NCBI GenBank assembly: GCA_029261595.1 | Contig: JAJDAZ010000045.1 | Location: 1 to 48,266, forward strand | DNA length: 48,266 nucleotides | Source of the DNA: Nitrospinaceae bacterium | GTDB lineage: Bacteria; Nitrospinota; Nitrospinia; Nitrospinales; VA-1 | Reading direction: 5' to 3' | Part shown: positions 1 through 13,100 of the stretch, in pieces | Layout: each line of letters begins with the position of its first letter | How positions within the stretch are numbered: position 1 is the first letter of the stretch | Program-made: the position numbers and the translations under genes | Notes under the pieces: model-generated | What the model was told of the DNA's origin: nothing | What the model saw: only the letters and a program-made list of their open reading frames with translations | The model's database searches: none

Positions 1-1170
1 ATCATCCTGCAATCCACCCGTCCAGTTAACCGTCCCTAGATTCTCCCACTCCCGACTGAACAAGGTGGAAGGTGCACTCGCGCTCAACGTTGTCGTCGTC
101 GTCGCCGACGTCTGGAATAATCCAGTACCGGATAAAGTCGCATTATTGAAAATGAAAGAGGTGCCCAAAATGCCAGGGTTCAAAATAATATTGCCACTAC
201 CGGTGAGCGTCCCGCCCGTCAAGGACAGGTTTTCAAGGTTCGTTAGGCCATTTAATGTGATGGTGCCTGCAGTGATATTGGCCGTCGCCGCACTCAGCGG
301 ATCGTTTATCGTTACGGTCGTGCCAAATTCTACTGTTCCGGTGGATGTTTCCCCGAAAACAAAAACGGAAATCAGATTGCCGTTTGAGTCGAGATTCGCA
401 TTAACATCCACAACACCTGCAACCGTCGGTCTGAAGGTCATTCCACCTGTTGTGGTCGTCAAACCGGCATCGATAACGATGTTAATCGCGTCCGCAGTCA
501 GACTGTCAAAAGATGAGACGGTCGTATTGAAGATGATTGAACTGCCCGATATCAGGGTTAAATCAGTACCTATCGAAACACCGGCCACGGTGATGTCCCC
601 TGAAGTCGCATCCCCGATGATCAGGTTCGCCAAGGTACTGATGTTATCCAGCTCAGTGTCACTCAACGACAGCGTCCCAGCCCCCGTGCCAAGGCCAATC
701 GTCGTTCCCGGCGTCGAAGGCACAATAGTCGTGTCTGCCAAGCCACTATTAGTAGAACTGGCCAGCTGGAAACCATTGGCCGTGATGATTATGGGATTGT
801 CATTGGAAACAATGTCCGTTCCGGTTACATTGAAATCGCCTATTCCGTCATTATTGGCATCCGCATCGACAATAAAGGCCCCATTCGTTGTTAATGTCGG
901 GGAGGTGATATTGATTCCATCGTCCGCTAATACGGTCAGGGCATTGAACTCAGAACTGGTTCCCTCTATGGTGATCGTCGTTGGCGCAGAAAGGTTTTGC
1001 GCTTGCAGTTCCAGGGTATTGATATTGGCAACATTGACCAGTTGGATGTTGTTGACAAAAATAAGCCCCTCACCCAATGAATTGGCAGTTGTTTGTAACT
1101 TTAAAGTATCCGCGGTGATGTTTTGCAGTTCCGCCCCGGATAAGGCCGTCTGACAATTGGCCCCGCCGCA
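1..1170 (-). repeat. Long imperfect direct repeat, copy A
   Basis: This stretch of the exoprotein gene matches 3490-4620 in the same orientation at an offset of about 3.44-3.48 kb. The module order is the same: REWENLGTVN-type unit, LSGSGNI strand, TVEFGTTVTINDPLSA, ELDNI unit, FNALTVLADDGINIT, then a cysteine-pair unit. A short stretch such as tacggtcagggcattgaa is identical in both copies. The unit may continue left of the window. Confidence 0.75.
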
Positions 1171-4100
1171 GGAAAACGCCGCGTCCGGCCCGATGGGAGC
1201 ACTGCCGATCAAGCCAAGCGTGCCGCCGTTGGTCACCTGGACAATAGTGTCTGACAAACCACTGTCCACGCTTCCCTCGATATCAAAATCCGCCGCAATC
1301 AAAGTTAACTGAAAACCCGCCGGGTTAAGGCCACCATCGGTCATATCCACCGATCCGCTACTTGTAATGGCAAGCGTGCCCACTCCATTAAAATCCGAGT
1401 CGGCGTTGATGGTTGTCGTGGCATTAAATACCAGAGCCGATGTGATGTTAATTCCGTTAGGAGAGGTTAATCCTGTAGAACCCGCCACGCCGCTCAAATC
1501 AATGAACGCCACGTTCACTTCCACTTCATTATCAAGCGCTCCAAAATTTCCGGCGGCGATCACTTCCAGCTTGCCGGTCGTGGCAACAATATCTAAAGCA
1601 TTGGTCGGATCAGGAGACGTGTCCAATACCGAGCCTAAATCAGAAAATAGGAAAACCGCAACAGCTCCCTCTCCAGAATCACCTGACAGGTCGATATGCG
1701 TGGTCGTCAAAAGACCTAGTGTGATCGTGTCAGCAGATAGGAATGTAATCGTCCCGGCGCCCGCATCGATAATCGAACCATCCGCCATCGTGATCCCACC
1801 GGTGCCGTTCTCATCCGCATCGGATGTGATTTCAACCGTAACGTTATCCAGCGCAGTCACTGGGACAATGCTTCCCGATGCGCCAAAGAGTACGTCATTA
1901 TCAGCCCTCAAGGTGATTCCAATTGCGGTCGTGACCGTGTTGTTGACCTGGAGGTTATTGCCTTGGACTTGGGGTAAAATCAGGGCGTCACTGGTCAACG
2001 GTCCGTCTAAAATAAGATCTCCCGAGGCGCTCAATGTCCGATCACCGCCTCCTGCCCCTTCCAGTAAATTTATCGTTCCGGCGGCAAGATTGGTTAAGGT
2101 TCCGCCGCTGACATCAAGCGTGGCATTTCGGGGCACGATTCCTTCAATATTGGTTAAATTAACGATGCCACTGTTATTGAAACCAAGGCCGACTGTGAAG
2201 AGGGCCTGGCCCACAGTGGTTCCGCGGATAGTAAACGTGCCTGTGCTGGCGTTGGTCAGTGTGCCACCGATACCGCTGGTTCTTTCACCGATCAAAGTTC
2301 CTTCATTGGTCAGGAGACCTGTTCCGCCAAGGGTACGGTTATCAAGAATGAGTGTCGCGTCGCTGGCGATGGTCGCGCCCGCTCCGGTCCCAATAATATT
2401 GACCGTTCCGCCAGTGATGTTGATGTCACCGAGTCCACTCAACGTCAACCCGTCATCAAAATTCCGCGTCCCACCAGCAAAATTTAGTACTGCTCCGGCT
2501 ATAACGTCGTACGTTCCAGTATCCGTGCCGCCGCCGGTCAGACTCAAGGTCCCGCTCGTCACGTCCACCTGCCCCGTGTTGTTGAATACCGTGGTGATGG
2601 TCGTCAATACGTTGGACAACTTCGTCACCGTCCCCGAGTTGTCGAAGGCGCCTGTACTGTTTAAAATACTTGCAGAGTTACTCGTGGTTTGAATGTTGAA
2701 ATCACCCTGGTTGTCGAACAACCCACCACTGGTAATATTAAATGCATCATTGGCGGCACCCGTCCAGTTCACCGTCCCCAGGTTCTCCCACTCGCGCTCG
2801 GACAAGGTAACTGCCAAATTTGCCGCCAACGTCGTCGTTGATAACGCCGTCGTCTGGAACAAACCGCTTCCCGACAACGTCGCATTGTTAAACGTGAAGG
2901 TGTTCGTCACCTCTATGGCATCCTGACCTGTCAACGTACCTCCGGTCAGGTCCAGTGTCGTCAGGCTGATCAATCCGCCGCCGGTATCAAAATTGACCGT
3001 GCCACTTGAAATCTGCACTTCCGTACCAAGACTGACGGTCGAACCGGTATTGAAGTTGACCGCCCCGCTTGTGATCGACAGCGGATTGAGATGGGTGAAA
3101 CTCGATCCCGCATTAAAATTCGCGGTGCCTCCGGTGAAGTTCACAACGCCGGTTCCCGCCCCCGTCGTCACTACCGCTCCGCTATCAAAATTCCGCGTAC
3201 GACCACCACCGGCAAATTCCAGCGTCGCCCCGCTGGCAACGTTATAGGTGCCCGTGTCCGTGCCGTTGGCCAACACACCAAGAATGCCGACGTTCACGTT
3301 CACCGTGCCCGTGTTGCTGAAGGTCGTCGTGCTGAAATTGGTCAAAAAGGTCGACGACTTCGTCACCGTCCCTTCGTTGTTAAACGTGCCTGCATTGAAT
3401 ATTGCGTTGTCGCCCGTGCTCTGAATGTTGAGGTTCGCACCCACCTTGTTGTTGAACGTCGCGGATATAAGGCTTAAACCGTCACTCGTTCCACCCGACA
3501 TGTTCACCGTTCCAAAATTGTCCCACGTTTGCCGCAGAGTCACCGAGGTTGTCGGCGCCAACGTCGTCACCGATGTATCCGTCGTCGTGAACACGCCCGT
3601 TCCAAATAGTGTCGCTCCATTGAACGTGAACGTCGTGTCTATTGTCACATCACCCGTCCCGGCCAATGTCCCACCTGTCAACGAAAGATTGTTCAAGGTG
3701 GTTATTCCGTTTAACGTGATAGTGCCGCCGACAACGCTGGCGGTGGTCGCGGTCAGAGGATCGGCAATTGTTAATGTCGTGCCGAATTCTATTATTCCCG
3801 TTCCGCTGTTTACGGTGATCAGGTTGCCCGTGCTGTCGAGGCTGGCGTTGACATCAACAACGCCCGTTGTCGGTGAGAAGGCCATTCCACCTGTCAGGGT
3901 AGTCAAAGCAGTATTGATGATGATGTTGTTATTAGCTATGGCGGAAAGTTTATCAAAGGAAGAAACCGCCCCGGAGAATGTGATGGTATTACCGGAACCC
4001 AGAATGAGTTCAGTACCGAGCGACACGCCGTCCACAATGATGGGACCGGAGGATGAATTCCCGATAAACAGGATCGTGGCGGTGATGCTGTCAAGCTCGG

Positions 4101-7100
4101 CATCACTCAACTGCAATATTCCCGCACCATTACCCAGGCCGATGCTCCCTCCGGCGTTCGACGGCACGATGGTGGTAGTACCCGCGCCGCTGTTTATGGA
4201 ACTGGCAAGCTGGAAACCATTGGTGGAAATGGCGATGGAATTGCCATTGGAAACGATATCCGTTCCGGTGACGTTGAAATCCCCTGTTCCATCCTGATTG
4301 AAATCCGCGTTGGTGAAAAAGTTCCCATTCGTCGTCAACCCCGGGGTGGTGATATTAATCCCATCATCCGCCAATACGGTCAGGGCATTGAATTCCGAGC
4401 TGGTTCCCTCGAAGGTGATCGTCGTTGCCGAACCCAGGTTTTGGGCCCGCAGTTCCAGGGTATTGATGTTGGTTACATCGACCAGTTGCACATCGTCGAC
4501 GAAAACTCCCCCGTCACCCAACGAAATGGCCGTTGCTATTATCGTTAATTTATTCGCGGTAATGCTTTGCAGTTCGGTTTTGCTGAGGGAGAAATCACAG
4601 GAGAAACCACAGTCGGCGCCGCCAAGGCCAGCGGTTCCCTGATTGGTAGCCGTGATGGTGGTATCCCCTGCGCCGCTGTTTATGGAACTGGCCAGGGATA
4701 TGTCACTGGAAGTGATACCAATGTCATTACCGTTGGAGACGATATTTGCGGTATTGACGTTGAACAATCCCAAAGTGGAAAAAATTATTGTTCCCTGGGT
4801 GGTGAGGTCGACAAAAACATCGATCGTACCACTGGCATTCACTGTCAAAGCTTCAAAGTTCGATGCCGTTCCAGAGAACTCAACATCCGAACCGGTATTC
4901 AGGGTCACTCTATCCGTGATATTCCCACTGTTCGCGGCTGAGATATTGTCAATAAAGATTTTTCCGCCAGTGTTATCCCCAATAATGAGATTGCCCGCCG
5001 TGATATTTTGCAATTCCGCTCCGCTGACGGCAAGATCACACGCCACGCCGCAAATGATGGTGTTGAATGAGAGGCTGGTGGGCAATGCAATGCCATCCAG
5101 TCCAATCGTGGCTCCTGCCGTGGATGAAAGGAGGGTGAACGTGCCGGTTCCAATATCAATGGAACCCAGGACCCCGGATTCAAAGAAATCGAAACTGAAC
5201 CGGTCCGTTGTAATATTTAAAGGATTATTATTGAATGTGGACAGGATAGGAGCATTTGCTCTGGAGGCTAATTTAATAAGGAAAACACTCCCGAATCCGT
5301 TCGCGTTGGAATCGGCTTCAAGGGTAGCGATACCATTCACATTGAAATCATCGTGGATGAAAATCCCGCGGCCCGCACTTAAGGTGACATCACCCAAGGC
5401 GTTGATTCCTTCGGTAAATGCGAACAGGTCGAGATTGCCCAACCCACCGGGATTTTCATCCGCAAGACTGACATTTTCCCCTGCGGAAATAGTCACTCCA
5501 TCGGCGATGGTGATGGCGTCGTTGCCATCGGAAGACAAATCAAAATTTCCGAACAGTTGAAGAGTCGAGCCTGCCGTCAGGTCCGTATTGACGTTGATGC
5601 CATTATCCGTCTTGACGACCAGGGCATTGAAAGTCGAGGCCGTCCCTAAGAACGTCGCAGTGTTTCCATTGGCAAAGGTGTGGATATTGAAAGTACCAAT
5701 ATTCTCGGTGTGACCGCCAGCGCCGCCGGTGATTCCATCCACCGTGACCGAACCGAGAGGGAAAAGCCCTAATGGATCGGTGGGTCCCAGGTTGAGGGTG
5801 GTGGCTGTAATATTAGCCAGCTCGGTTCCACCGATGGTGAGTCCGCAGGTTGCACCACAAGCGGTGCTTTGGTCGGTGCTAATCGCACTGCCGATCAACC
5901 CGGCGGTGTTGCCAAAAGAAAAAATATTTACCGTTTCCGAGGTGATCGATCCATCGATCTGTATATCATTGGTGCCGATGGTGATAAAATTCCCGACACC
6001 CGGCGCTGATATATTTGCGCCATTGAGGATGAAATCCCCCGTCCCTGTGAGGCCGGTCGCGGGAGATCCTCTGGCCCGAAGAATAGCAAACGTGTTTGCC
6101 GTTAAGTTCGCCGTAATATTTATCCCATTCTCGGAAGTCGCGTTTATGGCATCGAAGATAGAAGCGGTTCCGATAAAATCGATATCTCCTGTGGCATCCG
6201 TGGATTCCAGGAAAAGAGTTCCCGTAATGCCCGTAAGGTCGGTTGCGGCGATGACGTTATCGACGGTGATGTTTGTCGTCGTAGTTCCGCCCAGGGTCAA
6301 ATCACCTGCAGTGATATTGGAGAGATCTGTTTTGGTGAGGACCATGGTGCAGGCCAAGCCGTTACAAAGGGTGGCGTTTCCAAGGCCGAGGGTGCTTCCT
6401 GACTGGCTAATGATGACATTTCCGGTGCCTGCGTTGATCGAATTCACTTGCAAATCGCCGGTAATATTGAGAAAAATCCCACCGCTACCGAGAGCAACAG
6501 CAGTCAGCGCGCCCGTAAGTGTGGTGTTGATCGGCAACAGGTCGGTGCCGATTGTGCTAAACAGTCCGTTGGCGGTTATGTTCAAGTTAGCGCCCGTGAT
6601 GGATGAAGTATCATCCAGTATATTTCCAGGACCACTAAGGGTCACATTGCCCGTTCCGGCATTGACAGTTCCCAAATTAAAACCACCTGCGTTTTCAGCA
6701 CTTATTTCTCCAATACCATTGATCGCCAAGGCAGTCAAAGTACCGGTAAAATTGCCTTCAAAAAAGATGGAACTGTTCAAACCAGTTGTGGAAACATTCA
6801 GGTTGTTACCCGAAATCAAATCGCCCGAAGAGCCGGATAAAATATTTCCGGTGGCGGAGAGCAAAACGTCTCCAGTCCCGGCATTTATAGAGGTATAGAT
6901 AATACCTCCGATATTATTAATGAAAATTCCCCCCGCGCCGTTCGAAGCCGAGGCCGTCAGGTTACCCGTAAAGTCGGTATCGATTGGCGCGAGGCTGGTG
7001 CCAATCGCGCTTCCTGCTCCGGTTGCGGAAAATGTAATATTGTTTCCCTCGATCTCAGTACCGGCACTCGTTATGTTGCCTGTGGTAGTGATCTCGATAT

Positions 7101-10100
7101 CGCCGTTACCGCCATCCGCACTGATATCTCCCAGGTCGATATTTCCGGTATTGTTGATGTAGACCCCGCCATCCGAGGACCCGGCCAAGATTGTTCCGGT
7201 TAGATTGGTGTTGATAGGTGCAACCGATGCTCCAATCCCTTTGTTGCCCTCTGGGGAAGTTGCTATAAGATTAAGGTCGTTTGCGGTGATGGATGATGAA
7301 TTATCTTCGATTGCCCCAGCGGTAAGCTTGACATTACCACTGCTGGCATTGACGGTGCCTACATCAAGGTTACCGGAATTGCTGATGAAAATCCCTCCCG
7401 TCCCATCGGTCGCCGCCGCGGTCAGCGTTCCAGACAAGTCAGTGGAAATGGGAGTCCCGGAGCTTCCAATCGCGCTGTTTGTACCGGTGGCTGAAATATT
7501 CAGGTTGCCCCCGATGCTCCCTGGGCCCCCGGCGCTAATGGCCGGAGTTCCCGAACTGACGTCGATGATATTGCCCGTGGCTGTGATCTGAACCGAATAG
7601 TCAAACCCTGAATCCACCTGTGCGATGGACAAATCCCCGATATTTTCAATGTTTATCGGACCGCCATCGTCCTGGTTCGCAAGAGCCGTTAAGGCTCCTG
7701 CCAAATTGGTGGTGATGGGATCAACCGATGTCCCTATGAGTGCCTGGCTTTCTACTCCAGTCGATACGATAAGCAAATCATTCGCGGTGATCGCCGTGAC
7801 CGCAAAACCGGAATTTTCAATCGTAAATGCAGAAAGTTCGACATTGCCTGTCCCCGCATCAATGGTATCTATTTTTAAAGAACCTCCGCCGCCAAAACTG
7901 ATGAGAAAAATTCCACCAGTACCGTTGGATGCGATCGCCGACACCGTACCTGTACCATCTATGTTGATGGGATTCCCATCGGATCCGATCGCGTTGTCCA
8001 GTCCGATGGCGGAAATACTCAAGTTGGCGGCCGTGATGGATGACGTGGCATCCAAAATATTTCCACTAACGTTAAAGACCACATTCCCTAACTGCGAGTT
8101 GATCGTGCCCACCTGTAAATCACCGGTATGATTAAGGAATATCCCACCTGTGCCATTCGAAGCCGAGGCCGTCAGTGTTCCTGTCAGGGTGGCGTTGATC
8201 GGGGCGATATTGGTGCCGATTGCGCTGTCGAGTCCAGAAGTGAATAAATCCAGGTTGTTGCCAGTGATTGCCGAAGTGGAATCCAATATATCTACATCTA
8301 CTGAAATATTCACATCCCCCGTTCCGGCATTAACGGTCCCTAAATTCACGCTACCGTCTGAGGAAATAGTAATACCCCCGTTACCATTGGTTGCGTTTGC
8401 CGTTACCGTTCCAAGGAGATCGACCGGAAGATCGAGGGAACCGTTCAGTCCAGTAGTCGAAGCGTTCAGATTGTCACCCGAAATCGTGGATTCACCTGAA
8501 GCGGGAGTAATATTTGTGGTGGAAATGAGAAAAACGTCGCCGGGCCCGGCACGAATAGTTTCAAAGGTGAGATCTCCGTTGTCGGTTATGCTAACTTGAC
8601 CTTCACCGTTGGAAGCTGAAGCAAAATTGACCAGGCCTAAATTGTTTCCTGCTTGAGTGAGAAGAATTTCATTGTCCAGACCCGTGACAGTAAGGTTGAG
8701 AACACCACCCACGATAATGCTAGAGGATGAACTCTGTGTCATCGAGCCCACGGAGGTAATATCCAAACTTCCGCCCACCGTGGAATCCTTCAAGAAAATG
8801 GTGCCTGTAGTGGTCAGGCTCACGTTGCCCGTCCCGCTTGTGTTTAGCTGGAGGGACCTTGGAAGAACGTTGGCCGCATTGTTCAGCGTAATCGATGCAT
8901 TTCCTGCCGTGGTCCTAAACCCGGTAACAACCCCGCCAACGCCGACGATGGGCCCCGTCTGGGTAATATCCCCTGCCGATAAAATGCTGATGTTCGCGCC
9001 GGAATTTACACCGGCTAATATAGTCGCCAGGCTGTTTCTCAAAAAAACGCTCCCTGTACCCAGTTGGTTCGTCAGGGTGATACGCCCCGTGAAGGCATTG
9101 GCGTCCTCAAGCAAACTGATACCGGAATTATTCCCGGTGGTGGTGAAACTGGAGGTTCCGGTAACGCTCATTCCCACCACCGAGCTCTGATTAATACTAC
9201 CGCCGCTGATCACGGTCAGGTTTCCCCCGAAGGTGCTGCCGGTAATGGTGTAATCAAAGGTGGTTGCCAGGGTATTGGTCAGGGAAACGTCTCCCAAGCC
9301 GTCGGCTGAAAATCGGACCCGGTCGGTAAATGCGTTAGCGGGATCGGTCAAGGTAAACGCGGCGTTACTTGTTGAATCATCGAAATTGGAAAAACCCGTA
9401 ACGGCCAAAGGTCCTGTTTGTGTTACATCTCCCAAAGCCCTGAAAAAAAGATCCCCACCTACTGTCGATGTAGCCAGAGCCGTGGCAACAGAGTTCCTAA
9501 TATCTACATCCCCGGTTCCGTTGCTGAAGAGTGCCAGTCCGCCCGAAAAGGAGTTGTTTTGCAACAAGGAGATCGTACTCGTTGCACCGGTCGTGTTGAA
9601 GCTGGCTGAGCTTGTCGCCGAGATGATTACCGTTTGCGAGATATTTCCATCTGCGGAGACCGTCAAGCCGTTGAAGGAGGAAGCGGTTCCTGTGAAATCA
9701 ATGTCACCGCCTGCCTGGGAAGCTTCCAGGAACAATGCTCCTGTAAGGCCTGCCAAATCTAGCGTGGTGACTCCCGTTACCGTTATATTGGAAGTGGCCG
9801 CGCCTCCAATAATGAGTGTTCCCTGTATTACACTCGCCAGATCTGAGTTACTAATTTTCATGTCGCAGGCAACACCATTACAAAGAGTGGCCGTCCCGAC
9901 CCCAATGGTGTCTCCATTGGCGACCTGAATTATTAAGCTACCCGTAATTGTCACAAAATCCGTACTATCAAAATCCCCCGCAGTAATATCGGCATTCAGA
10001 GCTCCGACATCGCCTTCAAAGGTGACGAGATTGCCGACCACAGCAATAATATTACCGGTGACCGTGAATGCACTCTGCATATCCCAATCGGTTGCCACTG

Positions 10101-13100
10101 TTAGATTCGCAGATCCTGCATTGACTGTTTCATTGACAAAGAAACTTCCCGCCGAATCGACGGTCAAGGCGTTGGTGACCACCAGCGGTCCGGATACGTC
10201 GATATCTCCCGTGTTTGTCGTTAAATTCGCTGATCCCGCCTGGACATCGCCATTAATAATGAGCCCTCCCGCCGAATTTACGGTCAAGGCGTTGGTGATC
10301 GTTAGCACTTCAGTTAAAACGGTAGTGATATCTCCAGTAATAGTTGTAAAATTCGCGGACAGGGCATTTAGATCCCCAATGCTAATGGAATCATTCGCAT
10401 TCACGAACAGATTGTTGAAGCTAGAGGGGCCGTCCCCATCAGTTTCGACTATGAAATCTCCTTGGCCCGCGCCTGAGGCAAGAGCGTTCAGTGTCACGCT
10501 TCCAGTAATATTGACAAAATTGGCTAAGGCGATATCCCTGACAAAAATATCAGTGGTTGTGTTGCCGCCAATAATAAGGTTATTGGCGGTGATGTTAGCC
10601 AGCTCAGCACCGCTGATGGAAACATCGCAACCTTCGATGCAGGCGGCAGTTCCCAGACCGAGGAATCCGCCACCGCTAGAAGTCTGAATCGTTACATCCG
10701 CAGTTCCACTATTTATGGAGCTTGCCAGAGTAAAGCCGTCGGAGGTGGAAATAGAAATGGAGTTGTTATTGGAAACTATGTCAATGCCGTTGACGTTGAA
10801 ATCGCCCGAGCTATCCCCATTCGAGTCGGCGTCGAAAATCATGGCGCCAAAGGAAGTCACGTTGCCGTTGAAGGTGATTCCGTTCGTGGACGTGATCGTC
10901 AATTGACCGGCGGAAGAAACTTCACTTAAGTTGGAATTAATATCAGAGGTTATTGTTCCCGCCGCGGTCAAAACAATATCGCCGCCATTGACGGTTTTCA
11001 GACCTCCACCAATGCCTGTTCCACCTATGGTCAGCCCCTGCGTGGGTGAGTCGATAAAAATACCTTCCAAGGCAATATCGATGAACCCCTCATCGAAAAA
11101 ACCACCCGCATCGAGATTGGTCACGGTGATACGGATGGGCTCAGCCAAAGTACCAACTGTTCCGCCGGATTGAGTCACCAGAAATGCGACCCTGTCGGCG
11201 GTGATGAGGGAGTCGGCGGAGGCTCTTAGAATGCTAGTGTCGGCAGTGAGTCCATCCAAATCAATCTCCACGAGTTCGGCAATGATTTGTTCAATGACCA
11301 GATCACCATTCGTGGAATTGGTCAAACCCGTACCGGGTGCGATGGTAAGAAATACACTGCCGATTCCGGCGTCGATGGTGACTCCATCCGCCATGATGAT
11401 TTGTGCATTACCCACATCGCGCTCGGCATTAACCGTACCGTCGCCAGCCCTTACATTAGCCTCGGCAGTAAGAACCCCGTTATCCGTAAAGATATCCGCG
11501 TTGATGAAGATACTCCGCCCCGCCTGCAGGGTGAGGTCTCCGCCGTCGCCTGCGGGGTTATCCACGATGATCGGCGCGTTTACTGTTAAATCATTATTAG
11601 CCTGAACAGATACGTTTTGCGGCGTGGCGAGGAGAGCCGCCAGTGTGTCCGCAGAAATTGTCAGGTCATCGCCGGGATTGGTCGCGAACACGGCGTCTCC
11701 GATTGCTCCAATTGGAGCGGGCACGCCAGTGAAGAGATAGACCGCGCCGGAGTTACTGTTCGCATTGCCAATCCCGTCATCCAAATCCGCCCCTACCGCC
11801 AGGCGGTTGCCGTCCAGCGAAACCCCAATTCCAAATCGATCAGTGTTATCAAGGACCAGGTTGGTATCATTTGGCCCCACATAGCCACTGCCAATGGTGG
11901 CTTCCAAAGACCCACCGCTGAAGAGACTCTCGATGAAGGTGTAAACGAGTACAGCTCCGGAATCAGTGGGTCCTCCATTGTTGAATCCGTCATCCAAAAC
12001 GACTCCCACGGCCAAACGGTTGTCGTCCAGAGAAACGGACTGGCCAAAACCATCAGAGGCATCAAGGAGCTGGTCGATGTTTTTGCCGCCGGTGTAACCG
12101 TCGCCGATGATGGCTTCCAGGTTCCCGCCACTGAAAGCGCTGTCTGTGAAGCTGTAAAGATACACTGCCCCTTTGTTGATGAGGCCGCTGGCGCCAAACC
12201 CGTCATCACCGCTTGCGCCCACCGCCAGGCGATTGCCATCCAGCGAAACCCCAATTCCAAATGCATCATCGTTATCGAGGGTCTGGTCGATATTTTTGTC
12301 GACGGTGTAACCGTCGCCTATGATGGCTTCCAGGTTCCCGCCACTGAAAGCGCTGTCTGTGAAGCTGTAAAGATACACTGCCCCACTGGCCTCCTTCGCA
12401 TTGCCTGCCCCATCATCCCTCGCACTCACCGCCAGCCGGTTGCCGTCCAGGGAAACACCAGTTCCAAATCGATCACCGTTATCCAAGGTCTGGTTGATGT
12501 TTTTGCCGCCGGTGTAACCGTCGCCTATGATGGCTTCCAGGTTCCCGCCACTGAAAGCGCTGTCAGTGAAGCTGTAAAGATACACCGCCCCTTTGTTGAT
12601 GAGGCCGCTGGCGCCAAACCCGTCATCTCTATACGCACCCACCGCCAGGCGGTTGCCGTCCAGAGAAACTCCAATTCCAAAATGATCCTGAAAGCCCAGG
12701 GTCTGGTCGATATTTTTTCCGCCGGTAAAGCCGTTGCCGATAATTGCCTCCAGAACGCCGCCACTGAAAGCGCTGTCGGAGAAGGTAAAAAGATAAACCA
12801 CTCCGGAATCATCGTTAGTAGACCCAACGCCAAACCCGTCATCCAAATCTGCACCCACAGCCAGGCGGTTGCCGTCCAGAGAAACTTCACGTCCAAATAA
12901 ATCTTGAATATCAAGAGTTTGTATCCCGCCGTAGCCCTTACCGATGATGGACTCCAGATTGCCGCCGCCAAACGCGCTGTCGGTGAAGGTATAGAGATAG
13001 ACCGCGCCATCAAAACCTGAGCCACCGTTATTGAACCCGCCATCAAAATTTGCGCCGACTGCCAGGCGGTTACCATCCAGAGAAACCGAAGCTCCAAATT

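Larger units (their letters stand above)
1..11714 (-). other. Modular beta-strand region of the exoprotein (C-terminal to the propellers)
   Basis: The region resumes with an FHA-type signature (ALLATPQNVSVQANNDLTV, then GGDLTLQAGRSIFINADI, about 11470-11640). It continues as more than 3,600 residues of low-Lys, Thr/Gly/Asn/Asp-rich beta-strand modules. Recurrent units are SGAELxNITAxxLxIG followed by IxVxxV, often preceded by a paired cysteine motif, and REWENLGTVNWTGG, encoded at 1-60 and 2750-2815 with a divergent copy near 3500. No transmembrane, protease or CDI-type toxin motif was seen before the edge. The true C-terminus lies outside the window. Confidence 0.8.

Noticed and set aside
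65..11605. Many plus-strand ORFs of 60-441 codons across the first 11.6 kb
   Set aside because: They are antisense to the exoprotein frame, are rich in Val/Pro/Ser because of its Thr/Gly/Asn codons, lack ribosome-binding sites and match no family.
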